44,873 nt of DNA, from the NCBI RefSeq assembly GCF_000003605.2, contig NW_003118930.1, forward strand, positions 600,381 through 645,253, read 5' to 3'. Position numbers and translations under genes: made by a program. Below the pieces are notes generated by a model. The model saw nothing but the letters and a program-made list of their open reading frames with translations. It ran no database searches and was not told the DNA's origin. The DNA comes from Saccoglossus kowalevskii (taxonomy: Eukaryota; Hemichordata; Enteropneusta; Harrimaniidae). This document shows positions 12,644-25,125 of the stretch, in pieces (position 1 is the first letter of the stretch; every line of letters begins with the position of its first letter).

Positions 12644-14316
12644 GTAAGTATGCTAGTATTATATTGCTTGCTGCCTAGTTTCGTTTTCCCGCCCATACTT
12701 TGAACTAGTGGTGCGTGTGTTGTATAAACACATACACGACTCGATCTCTAGTTCGGTTTTCGTGTATAGTGTCTCATTTTTGACATGCCTTTGGCGAAAT
12801 TTAACTACGAGGGTAATCGCGTGCTCAATATTCCTGTCTTGTTTTTACTGAACAGCCATCCACTGCGGGGCCTCGTTTATTCCGCTGTTCGTATTTACCG
12901 TCAGAATCTGTAACGGTAGCATAACATACTGCGATCTACCGTCACCTGGACAGTTTACATGACGACTGGCCGCCGTCACCCGACTGCATGCGTTCGATAT
13001 GAGGCCTAAAATACGCGTGCCATCACAACGGCATGTCAGTCAAAAGACGTTGTTTATTGCCACAAAAATACGAACGCACCTAGGTGGCGACGAACACCGC
13101 CCTTGAGATGTGTTACTTGTCTACCCAAATGTAAATGCGTTTATAGTGCTTATGACGCACACTCGTTTTAAAATATGTTGATTATTTTGCTTATTTTGTC
13201 GTGCAGGCGACTAATAATAATAAAAACAGACATCAACAATACATATTTCATGAGAAAATATGTTTTCAATTTCAATATAAATTCGAATTTGTTGTCTGAC
13301 CTGTGTCCGATTCGCTGCTTTAATATTACTGGGGTTATGATCTCTCCTGTCTGGGGTGTGTTTTAATACTGATTTAAATGACTAGTATGATATGCCCTGT
13401 ACATTTCTCGCTGGTTCACTGACTGATCTCCAATTATAGCCTTGGTAAGTTTCACTAGTGGTACAATTGCTGGTAATCATTTTCATCTACGAAGCAATGA
13501 TATCAAATGTACTTTTAAATTATTTCTAGCGAATTCCTTTCAGACAATGTGGTTGATTTATGAGGATGATCGCATTGCACTTCATCACTCACAAGTATCA
13601 GTACTTTCAATCAAATTTAAGCAAGTCGAATACCGTTTTCTTTCCAAAATGTCATCTTCAGATGCGATCAATAAATCGACCAGGAATACGTTTCTATGGC
13701 AACAAATGCCAATATGAAAGCAGCAGATGGTATTTAAAAAAAAACCCAACTACAACAGACAGTTCTTTGAGTTACCGATCCACTGACCATAATCTCGTTC
13801 CAGCGATAAAAGATTACCTATATTTATTTTTTCATATAAACGTTATTCTTATTCGCTGTGAATGATTGTCGCCCTGGCAGGAACCTTGAATTATTCTGTT
13901 GATCCGTCATCGTCTGGGATATGTAATGATCACCGTGACGATGGCTTGAATGATCAATCGCGGCGTAACGCGTTAAATACGATCCACACGCAAGGTAATT
14001 CAAAACGCATGTGGGCCCGAGGATGCAGCCGTGAAAACCTACTAGTTTAAAAATAACCCACAACGTAGACGTAACACGCGAGTGTCGATGGATGGCCTCA
14101 TTCGTTTACTTATTCACTTAGGTCAAAAGTCAGGCAATGAAAAACGTGTTGCTGCGATAGCTTCACTTCCAAATACTAATTGAACAGTTGTTGCAACACA
14201 ATTTATTATTATTTGTAACGTAATTAACGTCCATGATGTTACCGAGTCAATCACGAACATGTAACAAACCGAAAAAGGCCAAACTCGTTTAATTTCTGTT
14301 CTTTAAATGCACTAAT
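12644..14316. other. Non-coding DNA, probable intron or intergenic
   Basis: No supported gene was found. A second donor-like GTAAGT lies at 13444, only five bases after an acceptor-like TTATAG. The open frames here lack recognisable motifs. Confidence 0.5.
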
Positions 14317-14377
14317 GCGGTAGTAATCGCCATACTGAATTAGTATGGCGGTAGTAATCGCCATACTGAATTAGTAT
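14317..14377 (+). repeat. 31-bp unit tandemly duplicated
   Basis: A 31-bp unit starting GCGGTAGTAATCGCCATACT occurs twice head to tail (14317-14347 and 14348-14377) with no mismatch until the last base. The near-identity points to a recent duplication. Each unit contains CATACT/AGTATG inverted arms. Confidence 0.85.
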
Positions 14378-16738
14378 TTTGTACATGTGGATCAGTGCCT
14401 CGTTTTATCGAGGAGTGATAAAAAACGGGCACAACATAATCAGAAACGATATATTTAACTACATCGCTGACGACACTGTAATTCCATGTACATTCACGAA
14501 GACGTGCTAAATACAAACCGAGCATTCAAGTATATTTAATTGTAACACAAAGCGATATATAAAGTATCACCAATTAAGATATGAATACAACGATTCAGGT
14601 ACATAGCGGATTGTTCGTACTACAACGGAGCAGTCTGACTGATGGCGTGTGTGTGTGTGACCTACTCAACATCGCAGCAACTCACACTGCTCATATCCGG
14701 TTCATTATTCACTCTAATGTCAAGCTACTTCAACTAATATCAGTCGATGTTTGTTTGTTGAAGCTGGATATTCTCGCATTTGTGCGGATCACGTCTTTCC
14801 ATTCGGACCCGGCTCGGCTACTAGTAGATCTGATCTGTTGAGTTTTGATGCGGTACGATGCCCGCATATTACGTTAATGCACAGACTTATACACATAAAG
14901 GCTATGGTTTTGGTGCCATACACTAGTCCATTTATATCAATCAATATCAAAAAAGTGATTATCTGCCAATGAATAAGAAAATATAGCAGAAACATGTCTT
15001 GGTAACACTTTATATTGAGGAGTTAAGGCGCTGGAACTTATACACGATTTACTGGAGCACCCGTGCATTGGTAAATATACAAGTACGCATTTCGATCACT
15101 CAATTATTTGAAGTACATGTGTGCGTGTTAGATACGGTGATGTCCGCCAAGCATGGCTTAAATAAAGTGATTTCATTGTATGAAGAGAAAAACACGTTAG
15201 TGAAAACGTTGTAGCTCACATAATCGCCCATAGTTTTTAACCACGTCTCTTGCTATGTTCCCATTTACTTTTGTAGTTTAATACGTATTTTGCAAAGGAA
15301 ATCATTCAAAAAGCAACTACGATGACTTTTTTGTAATTACATCGAACACGCACACTTTTAGCCAAACTTAACGAGCCTTCTATTCAGTAAAGGTAAAACA
15401 GTCTGGCACGAAATTACTGCCTTTGTGGGCAGTATGCGATAAATGTTTCAAAGCAGTCTTTGGCAAATGTATTCCAGTTAAGAATAATAACGAAGCTTTC
15501 ACCGAATTATCTCGGAATATAAATCCAGCACGCTGCAATTATTCTTTACTAGTAGATTGTCAATTTATCGATTTCGAGTCTCTTGAAAATAAAAGGATGG
15601 CGTTAGGCAAAACGGCTATACTCAAACATTTGAGTTGCAAGGTTTCATGAGCTCGTCAGTTCACGTACATCATGGCTGCCACACTACTGAAACTTCTGGA
15701 GAGCGACCAGATGTAATTTTTTTGTGGCGTCAATGTATCCAGAAAGGTAATTTTTTGTTTGAAGTTTTTAAGATGTCATTACGTAATATGAATAAATTAA
15801 GTCACTGATCGACAATTCACCCATTTAGAACTAACCGCAACAAGTTCATTGCTCTAGTGTCCTGCAATATTAGTAGTATTAATTCAATAGAACCACTAAT
15901 ACAAGCCTATTTATTCATCGAATCTGCAATTAAGGACCCCCCAACTTGAAGGGCAATTCATAAAATATTGGAGGCGGACGATAGACCTTTTGATGAATCC
16001 GGTTATTTCCGATTGTATTTCCCCATAAATTGCGCTGTACCGACTCCCCTACATTACACAGTGCGCACCGTGCGGTTACCATGGCAACTGTTCACATGGT
16101 AGACGACTAGCCTAAAGACCCGGCTCAATCAATACGCTGTTTGATATCGGTGAAATGGAAACAACTGATTCGCCAGGCTAGATTATAATTGGCACACCAT
16201 ACGTTTAGTTGAAAGTGCCCGCAGGTGTGTGTTTGTTTCATGGCGATTTAGGGGCACTTTTTTTTTCTCTAATTCATGTAGCGAGATTCGGGATTTAAAA
16301 ACACTTCAATTGAAAGTACCAAGAAATTAATACGTGTAATAATATAATAGAGCTTATAGAGTGGATAGATCTATAAATCAGTTGTGTCTTCTAGAGTACC
16401 GTTCTATCATCCCCAATTTGATTGTATCCAGCTGAGACGTTTCATACTTACGTGCTTCCCATCACAGTGAAAGCACGTTATGGAGCTGTATCCTCGACGA
16501 CACAGATACAATACAAATGGGAGTTATTTATTTGTATTGTTTGAAGAATTACCCACATGTATAAACGCTTCTTCGGTGTGATTGATGGAGAAGTTACGTT
16601 AATCACCAAAAAGTACCATACATTAGTGTCGTACGTACGCCCCGGACATTCTCCATAATTATACCATGTGTGTTGTAACACCACGTGATCAAAGCGTCTG
16701 GGCATTTGTTGTTATTCCCTGTTCAGACGCAGTCCGAA
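14378..16738. other. Non-coding DNA with candidate regulatory island near 15.65-16.1 kb
   Basis: No supported gene was found. An open frame at 15423-15650 has no recognisable motif. Around 15650-16110 the sequence is richer in CpG and holds a Kozak-context ATG (15672) and an exact X-box (16075). Confidence 0.45.
16075..16088. promoter_or_regulatory. Exact RFX X-box (GTTACCATGGCAAC)
   Basis: GTTACC, AT, GGCAAC fits the RFX X-box consensus (GTNRCC, 0-3 bases, RGYAAC) in both halves. It lies in a CpG-rich patch (GTGCGCACCGTGCGG just upstream), as promoter-proximal X-boxes of ciliary genes do. Function is inferred from the motif only. Confidence 0.45.
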
Positions 16739-17680
16739 AACGGGGACTTAAGTTTTTGGCATCCGTGCGTCCGTGCTTCCGTGCGTGCGTCCGGACCTGT
16801 ATCTTAGAAATGCATGGACGAATCATAATCAAACTTCATACATACATCATACATGATATTATACATATGCACATCAATTTGTTTCACGATCTGATTCAAG
16901 ATAGCCGAATGGCGGCCATTTTTGTGCTAAAAATCATCAAAATCAAGCATTTCTCGGCTGGTTACATATGGTTTTGTTCAAACTTGGTATATACATTAGA
17001 CATTATGGGACCTTGATGCAAACAATTTTATTTTTCAGATCGTATTCAAAATGGCTGACTGGCGGCCAATTTGTTTTAATTAATAGGCTTCTAGACCCAT
17101 ATCTTTGACTTGCTTTGACTGATTATGTTCAAATTTTTATTATTCAATATACATCATGTCATAGATATACAGATTTATTGGTTTGACGATCTTATTCAAA
17201 ATTGCCGAATGGTGGCCATTTTTGTGCTAAAAAATCATCAAATATCAAGCATTTCTGGCATTTATGGATGGATTTCGTTCAAACCTAGTACATACATTAG
17301 ACATTACGGGTTCCTGGTGCACATCATTTTATTTTTCGGATTGGATTAAAAATGGCTGACTGGCGGCCATTTTCTTTTAATGATTGGCTTCTAGAGTCAT
17401 ATCTCTGACATGCTTTGACTGATTATCAAATTTTATATATTCGTTATACATCATGTTATAGACATATACTTATATTCAAAATGGCTGATTTTGTTTTAAT
17501 TAATGTTGTTCCAGAGCAATATCTCCCAATATGGACAAGTACTTGTTTGACGATCAGATACAAATGTCAATCATTTTAATGTTAAACAATCATCATAATC
17601 ATATTCTTGACATGGTTATATTCCAGCTATATTACTATAAACAAAACTATATATCTTAAATTTGACAACTAACGGGGACT
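16739..17680 (+). repeat. Dispersed element built of 300-bp higher-order tandem repeats
   Basis: Related 150-bp half units alternate: A at 16888 and 17188 (exactly 300 bases apart), B at about 17038 and 17337, and a shortened B-like unit near 17470. Each starts with a GATCnnATTCAAAATGGC-like word and a GGCGGCCATTTT core. The block opens with a CCGTGCGTCC simple repeat. It is flanked by an identical 10-bp direct repeat, AACGGGGACT (16739-16748 and 17671-17680). That direct repeat could be a target duplication or the element's own terminal motif. The frames running through it are just translated repeat. Confidence 0.75.
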
Positions 17681-20656
17681 GTGCCATGCATGGCTTGTTA
17701 TATCTGTATTGCCCGGGCTGTAGTAACGAGACAACCTCGGGAAGTTGGGGTGTTATTCTAAATTGTTGGTCCGGCGACTGTTTAGTAAAAGGCGGTTGAA
17801 TCTTATAAACCGAAGCGGCGAGTATAACATTAATGAAGCAGGTTAATTTCTACCATACATTGCGTTCCACCTAACCCTTCCATGTCTGACGTCGGGTATG
17901 TTTTTAAATCATCAAATTTAAAACTGTGCAAAAAATGTAAAAGCGTGCATAATCCCATCAACACAATATTTTGCGTGTATGATGTTATTAGCATAGTACG
18001 CCTCAGTTAGCTAATACCTAGTAATGGGGAGAGAAAAATGTAGTGCTGAGTGCACCAGGTGTCAGGTCAAGTCATGTACAAAACCTGCGAGCTACTGGTA
18101 CACCTACGTTGTCAATATTTGATTATTAAGTAAAACTAGGAGCACTGAGCGGGATGAGATACGGTTATACGCTTTTCATGTAGGGTAACTTCTACGTTTA
18201 TATCTGTTCACAGTGTTACACATATATATATAACAGGCGAAGTGTTTTATCATTGGGAAATACATTCAATATACTGAGTATTTTTATATGACTAGTATAT
18301 AGGCAGTATACACGGACATATATAATAACACGGAGTGACTCGGGTATAGTGTCAACAAGCGTAAACGATATTGGCAGGTATTCGGATACATTACAGTATG
18401 ATTCACGATTGTTGTTTACATGGAAAGAAAAAATAAGGAAGAAAGTTCGACATTTCGGGGTTAGTTTCGTGCCCGTGCATGTTTATGACAATTGCACGTA
18501 ACCTTTTTTTGTCCGTGCTCATGGGAATTACAAAGAAATTGAAAAGAAAAATTCCTAACCAACCTTGCTGAAAATGAAATAAGCCTCTAAAAGGCAAGTG
18601 CTTTTCGAGAAAGGAATGAAATTGTCCAAGTATGGAGGTTGATAGATTTTCTTTTGGAAGGAAATTAAGACGGATTATCCAGTCCACATTTGTAAGTTAT
18701 TAGTGAATTGAAACATCTGCGACAAAACACCCAACAAAAGACGAATATACGAGTTTTTGAGATGGAAATAACATGCAATGTGTCGACCAGCAATTTCATT
18801 AAATCATCTCCTCTAATCTTCTTTTGAATTGCCAAAGAAACTAAGCTCCAAGAATTTCTTTCTTTTTATCCGATTTCGCAGAGAAATTCAATTCTGACAT
18901 TCCGGATATTAATATGACTGAAGCGGGGTCGCCTGCAATACTAGTCTGCGTTTTGTCTTCCGGCGTCAGGATTCACTTGACTGTCTGATATCGGAGACTG
19001 GACGTGCGTTGACAAAAAATATGCAATAGTCATTATAAATGGAGACGCTGACGAATATTTTACGAAATTACTAGATGAAGACAAGGAAAACGGGCCTGAT
19101 TAGGCTTATCGAAATTTTTGATTCTAGCCATCAACCCTTGCAAACATTGACAGCCTGACTGACTGTGGTGTGGTCCAATTGTCTGAACGCTCGATTTGTA
19201 CCGACTTGTTTAATCTGTTAAATAGCAGAATTTGTGTCGTCTATTCGGGTGTTTGTTTTTCAAAGTTCATGATATTAAATATTATAATGCAAATAGTGAC
19301 ACGTTACTGCGTTCGAGCCGTGTATTGCGATTAATGTATAATCACAAGCAAATCGTGTCATGTTTCGAGCACGACCCTGTTTTGGTGGAAATAACAATAA
19401 ATGCGTCACTTTCACGTCAACCAGGTAGCAGCTGCTTGGTGGTTTCCTGTCAATAACGATCAGGTCGTTTACGGGTTTCATGTTCGCTCGTCATCGTACT
19501 GTTTGATTTCATGAGTAAACCCCCTGTCTCTTTCAAAGTTGGCACCCTCAGCTTTTCGTGTACATCAACATTACCCGCATTGTGAAATCCAATAATACGG
19601 GCAATTCTACTGATAGCGTACCATGACAAAAATATTACGTGACACATAAATTTTCTAAAGATACGGTATAATTGAAACGTCATTCTAATTTGAGTCAAAA
19701 CGTATGTCTAATGCAATAAACTCATAGTTTCAGTAGCCAATTTACATAATTTCTTTATCGAGTTAGGAAAGTGACATTTCTTTATCATTTTCATCCCAAG
19801 CTATTTATTATGTGTCAATGTGTGAATTAATTAGCAAAGACGACGTACAAACGGAGCAGAGACATTGAACTAGTAGATCTTGTTTTACCAAGTTTGAAAG
19901 GGTTTCCACACGCCCCTCTCCACACGACGCGACTCAATTGTTAGGAAATGCGCAGTAATATTGATAGAATAATATGCATGGGACACGCATCCATCTAATA
20001 CCAATATTTGGGTTTCTCTTCTAAATATACACCTATTTCGACGGAATAAAAAGGTAAGGATATAAGATTTATTCAAGTGATGTTAAAACTACTGTTATTG
20101 CCTTGGACAAGAGAGCATTAATGGATGTAAATCTAACGGTAATATATATAGACAGATTATTTATTAGCAGGTGTTTGGATTTTGTTCCTGATGTAAAATA
20201 TATAGCTGATCAATAAAGTAATATTTCTCTACGCTGAAACGTAAACAATAAATGTGATTTACGGCAAATCTACCAACTTGCAAACTTAGAAGCGTCACAG
20301 TCTCGCCCCTGAAGCAACCTAATTTACAAGTGTCGTAGTGCCGTCGTTATATTAAAGATGGAACACACGCTGCTGGAAATGTGATTTTAATCGAATGGTT
20401 AGAAATGCTATGCGTGTTATAATATATTGCGACGAAGGTCACACGGCAGTGATGGGTGTGCTTAAGTCTATAATGTGACGGAACAATATACGTCGTATAC
20501 ATAATGTCCATGTCGATGCCATGTGTTCCTCTGTTGATCGAACGATTCACTCGCATTCGGTGTGGTTTATTGTTTAGGTTCATGTTCTCTGATACAGAAT
20601 TTACAAAAGTAATGTACCATACTGATTTAATACGGGATTACCAGTCGTCAGCACGT
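17681..20656. other. Non-coding DNA
   Basis: No supported gene was found. An acceptor-like site with a long pyrimidine tract lies at about 18860-18882, with short open frames after it (see findings). Confidence 0.5.
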
Positions 20657-20806
20657 AATGATACTTAGTTGTTGACATGTATAAAACACCTACTCTCAGC
20701 GAGTGACTGTTCAAATGAAGCCGATGCGATAATCCATTCGTATTTCTGTATTTCTTTTATACATAACATAACCGGATATATGCGATTCCATGATTGCGAC
20801 CTACAT
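20657..20806 (+). repeat. Dispersed 150-bp repeat, copy 1
   Basis: The copy runs from ATGATACTTAG to about CCTACAT and aligns by eye along its whole length with 24388-24543. Shared landmarks are TGTTGACAT, TATAAA, CCTA.TCT, CGAGTG..TGTTCA, ATTCG.ATTTC, GCGGATATA/CCGGATATA and GCATGATT-like words. Its class is not identifiable. Confidence 0.6.
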
Positions 20807-21741
20807 CCGCTTACTCTCATAGAATTCCACGTCCACTGCCCGTTTAAGAGTAAACAATCAATCATCCTTAAGATCATGTTTATGACTCTCTTTTATCCCA
20901 TAGTACCCATTTGCCTGTGATAATCGAAAATCTTGGTTTCCACGCTCCCAATAATTCTAGCTAAATTATTTATAATTGTATGTTTTCCCATAACGTACGT
21001 TGGAACTACTACGGTTTCTTAAATCCAATTTTATCCCACAGGTATATTGGGTAGCTTCACGTGGCGCCTCATAATCTATGCATTCGTCAACATCACGTCG
21101 CTTAACATGTTATTTTCAGTGAATTAAACGTACTAGGAACAGATAGTTCATTGTCTGTCGTAAATTTGTTTGTTGAAAATGTTTTAATCATTTCAAATAT
21201 ATATTTATAATGTGAATCGCGCTTGCTTGCATAATTTATATATTATAATAATTGTAAATTACTATGTGTGCCATGACTTCACAAAATCAATTATAAGCGA
21301 ACTTGATATACACATGCCAATTTCAGTAAATGCCAATAGTTATCATCACGAATGTGAGAGGTCAAAGGTTGCAACCAAAATGTTTCTGTCATAAATGCAA
21401 CAAATTAGATCAATCTTCACTATAAAGCTTCGTTAGAATATTCTCGCAATATTTTTGAATATCGATTGTTTATAATATTGTTTTTGATGAATAAATGTGT
21501 AGGACTGATTTATTTACGAGATCGTAAAATAATCATCTATCATCTACCTTTTCTGTCGCCTATATAGATATATGTTCCTGCTGAACTTGTAATTCTTCTG
21601 AATGAGGTTCTAAATATGAGGATTTTTTTTCGTTTTTATACAAATTCAGTTTGTGACTCGGACTGATATAATCCAAAAATGACCGGAAATGAAATTAAAA
21701 AATAAATAAAATGGGCGCTTATTCCGTAATTAGGCATACAT
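20807..21741. other. AT-rich non-coding DNA up to the assembly gap
   Basis: No supported gene or repeat was found. Confidence 0.5.
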
Positions 21742-22090
21742 NNNNNNNNNNNNNNNNNNNNNNNNNNNNNNNNNNNNNNNNNNNNNNNNNNNNNNNNNNN
21801 NNNNNNNNNNNNNNNNNNNNNNNNNNNNNNNNNNNNNNNNNNNNNNNNNNNNNNNNNNNNNNNNNNNNNNNNNNNNNNNNNNNNNNNNNNNNNNNNNNNN
21901 NNNNNNNNNNNNNNNNNNNNNNNNNNNNNNNNNNNNNNNNNNNNNNNNNNNNNNNNNNNNNNNNNNNNNNNNNNNNNNNNNNNNNNNNNNNNNNNNNNNN
22001 NNNNNNNNNNNNNNNNNNNNNNNNNNNNNNNNNNNNNNNNNNNNNNNNNNNNNNNNNNNNNNNNNNNNNNNNNNNNNNNNNNNNNNNNNN
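21742..22090. other. Assembly gap (349 N)
   Basis: An unbroken run of N. The gap length may be an estimate. Any open frame crossing it is an artefact. Confidence 0.99.
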
Positions 22091-22155
22091 AAGCGACTTC
22101 ACAGACAAAACGTTTTACCTACTGTGACGCAAAACGTATCTCTCTGAAGTCGTTT
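22091..22155. repeat. Inverted repeat beside the gap
   Basis: AAGCGACTTCACAGA (22091-22105) pairs with the reverse complement of TCTCTGAAGTCGTTT (22141-22155), with about 12 of 15 positions matching. AAAACGTTTT, itself a palindrome, lies between the arms. It could be one end of a hairpin-prone element that hindered assembly. Confidence 0.45.
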
Positions 22156-24387
22156 CCGGTCGGTAAATTTTTCACTGTTGTTTTGAACTTAGTATTCTCG
22201 GGCCTGTGTAGCGCTCGAACGTTCCGAGCGATGTATGCTTTTCGGTATAAATTTTGAAAAACACGCACTTTGTCAGTGCGATTTATATTAGTTTACTTGA
22301 AGGCAAATTTATCACGTCATATTCATAAACAAAATCAAGAGCTAAGGTTGAAAAAATGTACATACCTCGTCGACAACGAAAAATGTGCTATCGTGTGTAA
22401 TACACAAATGGAACATTATTAAGTGTAATACCTTAAGTAACTTTTTCGAGTCATGAGCGAAAAAGAGCATCTGGGTGCTAAACAAGAATATTTATAGTGT
22501 TACTTCATCTTACAAAACACATTTGAAATAAGTTAGCTGTTATTTTTACGAGGTCCCTGCCGAACGAACATCATTTGAGCATTTGTGGCGACTATAAAAC
22601 GTTGCTATAAAGCCTCCATAATCAATACAGTGCTAAGTAAGATATAGTATTATTGTGACGAACTAGGAATTGGCCTTGAATTAAAAGTCAGTACCAGCAT
22701 CCAATGTAAAATCATAGATAAGATGACGCGTTCTCTATTAGTCTAACACCTTATCATTTTATAATGAAATCTTGTAGTAAACCCTGTTCTGATATAGTCT
22801 TCACATGCCCCGAACTGTTTAAGAAATCACAAGAGCGATTTTCTTGCATCTGACTTATTCGACAAAATTGACCAATACGTCCACTGGGAGTCACGATAAC
22901 CAGCCATCTTTTCTATATACAAGCTCTCAAATCGGGGAGAAACATTTTGTTATTCTGGACGGGGAACTAGCATCGTTGCAAAAGTCAATCTGTGGGATTT
23001 GGAATCGTTATTTGTGAGTTGCCAGGGAGACAATCTTGGGGTTTCCCGGTCCGATGGGATTCTGACTTTTATTGAGGTTACAATACTTACATCGTGGGAG
23101 GTTTGAGTTAAGTTTCAAAGCATTCAAACAACATGGAGTGCATAACAATGGCCAATATTGCAATAATTCGTGTTTTCATTCAGTATTCTATCAGTGTAAT
23201 GAGGTCATCTATTATACGACTAGGTTCCAAGTGTCAGAATGCATTGACGCGGTGGAACATAAATATGATGAAAATTAAACTCACAATATTAGAGTTTAAA
23301 GGGCATCATATCAATTATTTTATTCCCAACTATACATCTCATGCCCGAGCTTACGGTACATTACCCAGTTTGTCGCAATAGTAATCAGGCATGCAAAATA
23401 CTGAAAAGTAATTGAACTCTCATTATTTTGTCTTGTGTTTTTATGTAACGTTCTAATTACCTCACAGTAAATCGATCCAAGATGCTAAGTAACCAGTGAG
23501 TGGACAGTGGGCATCGCCATTCAATTAATATTTAAAGTTTGGTGATTATTATTAATACTTATCTTTATCACTCCAGTTATTAGCAAATGGAATGTGCCTG
23601 TATGGGCAGTCACTATACAAGGCAATGGTGTAAGTCGCGCAAAGATGTGTTTTTTAACTGTGTTTTAGGTAACGAGAAGCATGACATAATGGCTATTAAT
23701 TTATATTACGGGATGCATGACCCAGCGATATATTGAAATATATTAGTCTGGCGTACATTTTTTATCCACATTTATGTCCACATCCTGACTATATTCGAAA
23801 GGCGAATGTCTTGAATAAAAACAGCGTTTGGAATGTTTTCTCTTTGTTTTGCAAACTCATATCATCGAAAATATCGACCGCGAAGGCATTTACATTGAAT
23901 GAGAAACATCAACAGACTCGACAAACGTAATACGTGTCATATGTTGTTTCATAAACTAAAAGGCAGACGCAACTATTAGGATCGACAGTTATCATTTTCG
24001 TAATTCCATTCCTACCGAGCATGATGCACTTAGAATTGTAAAACACCAAGTGTATCGACCCTGGTAGTCATGTGATCACAGTACAGAGATACTTGAAATG
24101 CTAAGAAAATGTCATGATAAAATGCAACACTGCATGTATGTGCTCGAATGACCTCTTTGAGAACAGAATACACTGTTACGTTTACTTTAGCTACGTTATT
24201 TCTGGCGTCATATGCTGATAAATCATCGCGTTCACAGATCTACAATCTGCAGATTTGACACCGATGGGCAATAAATCGTAGCGAACACACGTATTTTGCA
24301 TTTCTTGGAGTGTCACCAAAGTAATTAAGATCTCGCGATCTTAGTCACGCGATACCAACAAAACACGTGAGAATGAGCGGATGTGTT
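22156..24387. other. Non-coding DNA with one candidate internal exon
   Basis: No recognised gene was found. A near-palindrome, CGCTCGAACGTTCCGAGCG, lies at 22212-22230. A possible 90-bp exon lies at 22924-23013 (see findings). Confidence 0.45.
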
Positions 24388-24543
24388 TATGATACATAGA
24401 TGTTGACATTTATAAAGTGCCTATTCTTGACGAGTGTCTGTTCACATGAAACCGGCACAATAATCGGTTCCATTCGCATTTCGTGATTTCTTTCACTCAT
24501 TCCATAAGCGGATATACACTGTTGCATGATTATGAGGGACATA
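24388..24543 (+). repeat. Dispersed 150-bp repeat, copy 2
   Basis: A direct-orientation relative of 20657-20806, 3.7 kb downstream. The copies have diverged by substitutions and small indels but keep colinear landmarks over about 150 bases. Confidence 0.6.
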
Positions 24544-24970
24544 CTTTGTCTTGGTGTATTGTTTCAATTCCTTGATTCGAGTTATACTAATTTAAAGATG
24601 CCGTAGGGCGAATATTTACGTAAGTTTATGGCTGTATGGTGACAACTATTTACTTTTCCTGAATTTTTCCAATAATGTTCTAGCTTACCGTGGCAAATCT
24701 TCCAGTACCTTCCATGTTTTCGAATGATCGATTTGTAAGGCATTTTAAACGCATGCGCACTGAATTGTTTTGGTACATAAAACATCATTCACAGCGTGTG
24801 TATTAGTGTTTTCAAATGGTGATTTCTGAGTTCTTTGTAAAAAAAAAAAAATATTTTATTTCTACCGTGGGCGTGCGCTTGCGGTGGAGTAACTAGACAT
24901 CTAGTGAGATACTGAAGTAATTCACAATAAATGATATTTCAATTTTTCTAATTTATTATGTTATTTGTTA
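24544..24970. other. AT-rich non-coding DNA
   Basis: No supported gene was found. It includes an A13 run near 24839. Confidence 0.5.
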
Positions 24971-25125
24971 TTAAAGCAGAGGGGTCGTTACCTGCGCACG
25001 CGCTGGAATTGAGTCCCAAGCGACGATAACAACGCATGATAAAAACGCAAAGGCTCATGGGTAGATGATTGTGTGTAAACAAAAACCCTCTGCCTAATGC
25101 GCAAGTGACGACACTCTCGCTTTAA
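24971..25125 (+). mobile_element. MITE-like element, copy 2
   Basis: A 155-bp relative of 5609-5778 in the same orientation. The left end is TTAAAGCAGAGGGGTCGTTA; the right end, reverse-complemented, is TTAAAGCGAGAGTGTCGTCA. The internal AATTGAGTCCCAAG and AAAACGCAAAGGCTC words are conserved. The two copies differ at many positions, so neither insertion is very recent. Confidence 0.72.

Noticed and set aside
15423-15650. 75-codon frame with several Cys
   Set aside because: No recognisable Cys spacing, splice context or family likeness.
16666-17349. Open frames with a repeated AAIFVLK-like peptide
   Set aside because: They are translations of the 300-bp tandem repeat, with no coding signal of their own.
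21711-22127. Long open frames on both strands across the N run
   Set aside because: They are open only because N cannot encode a stop.
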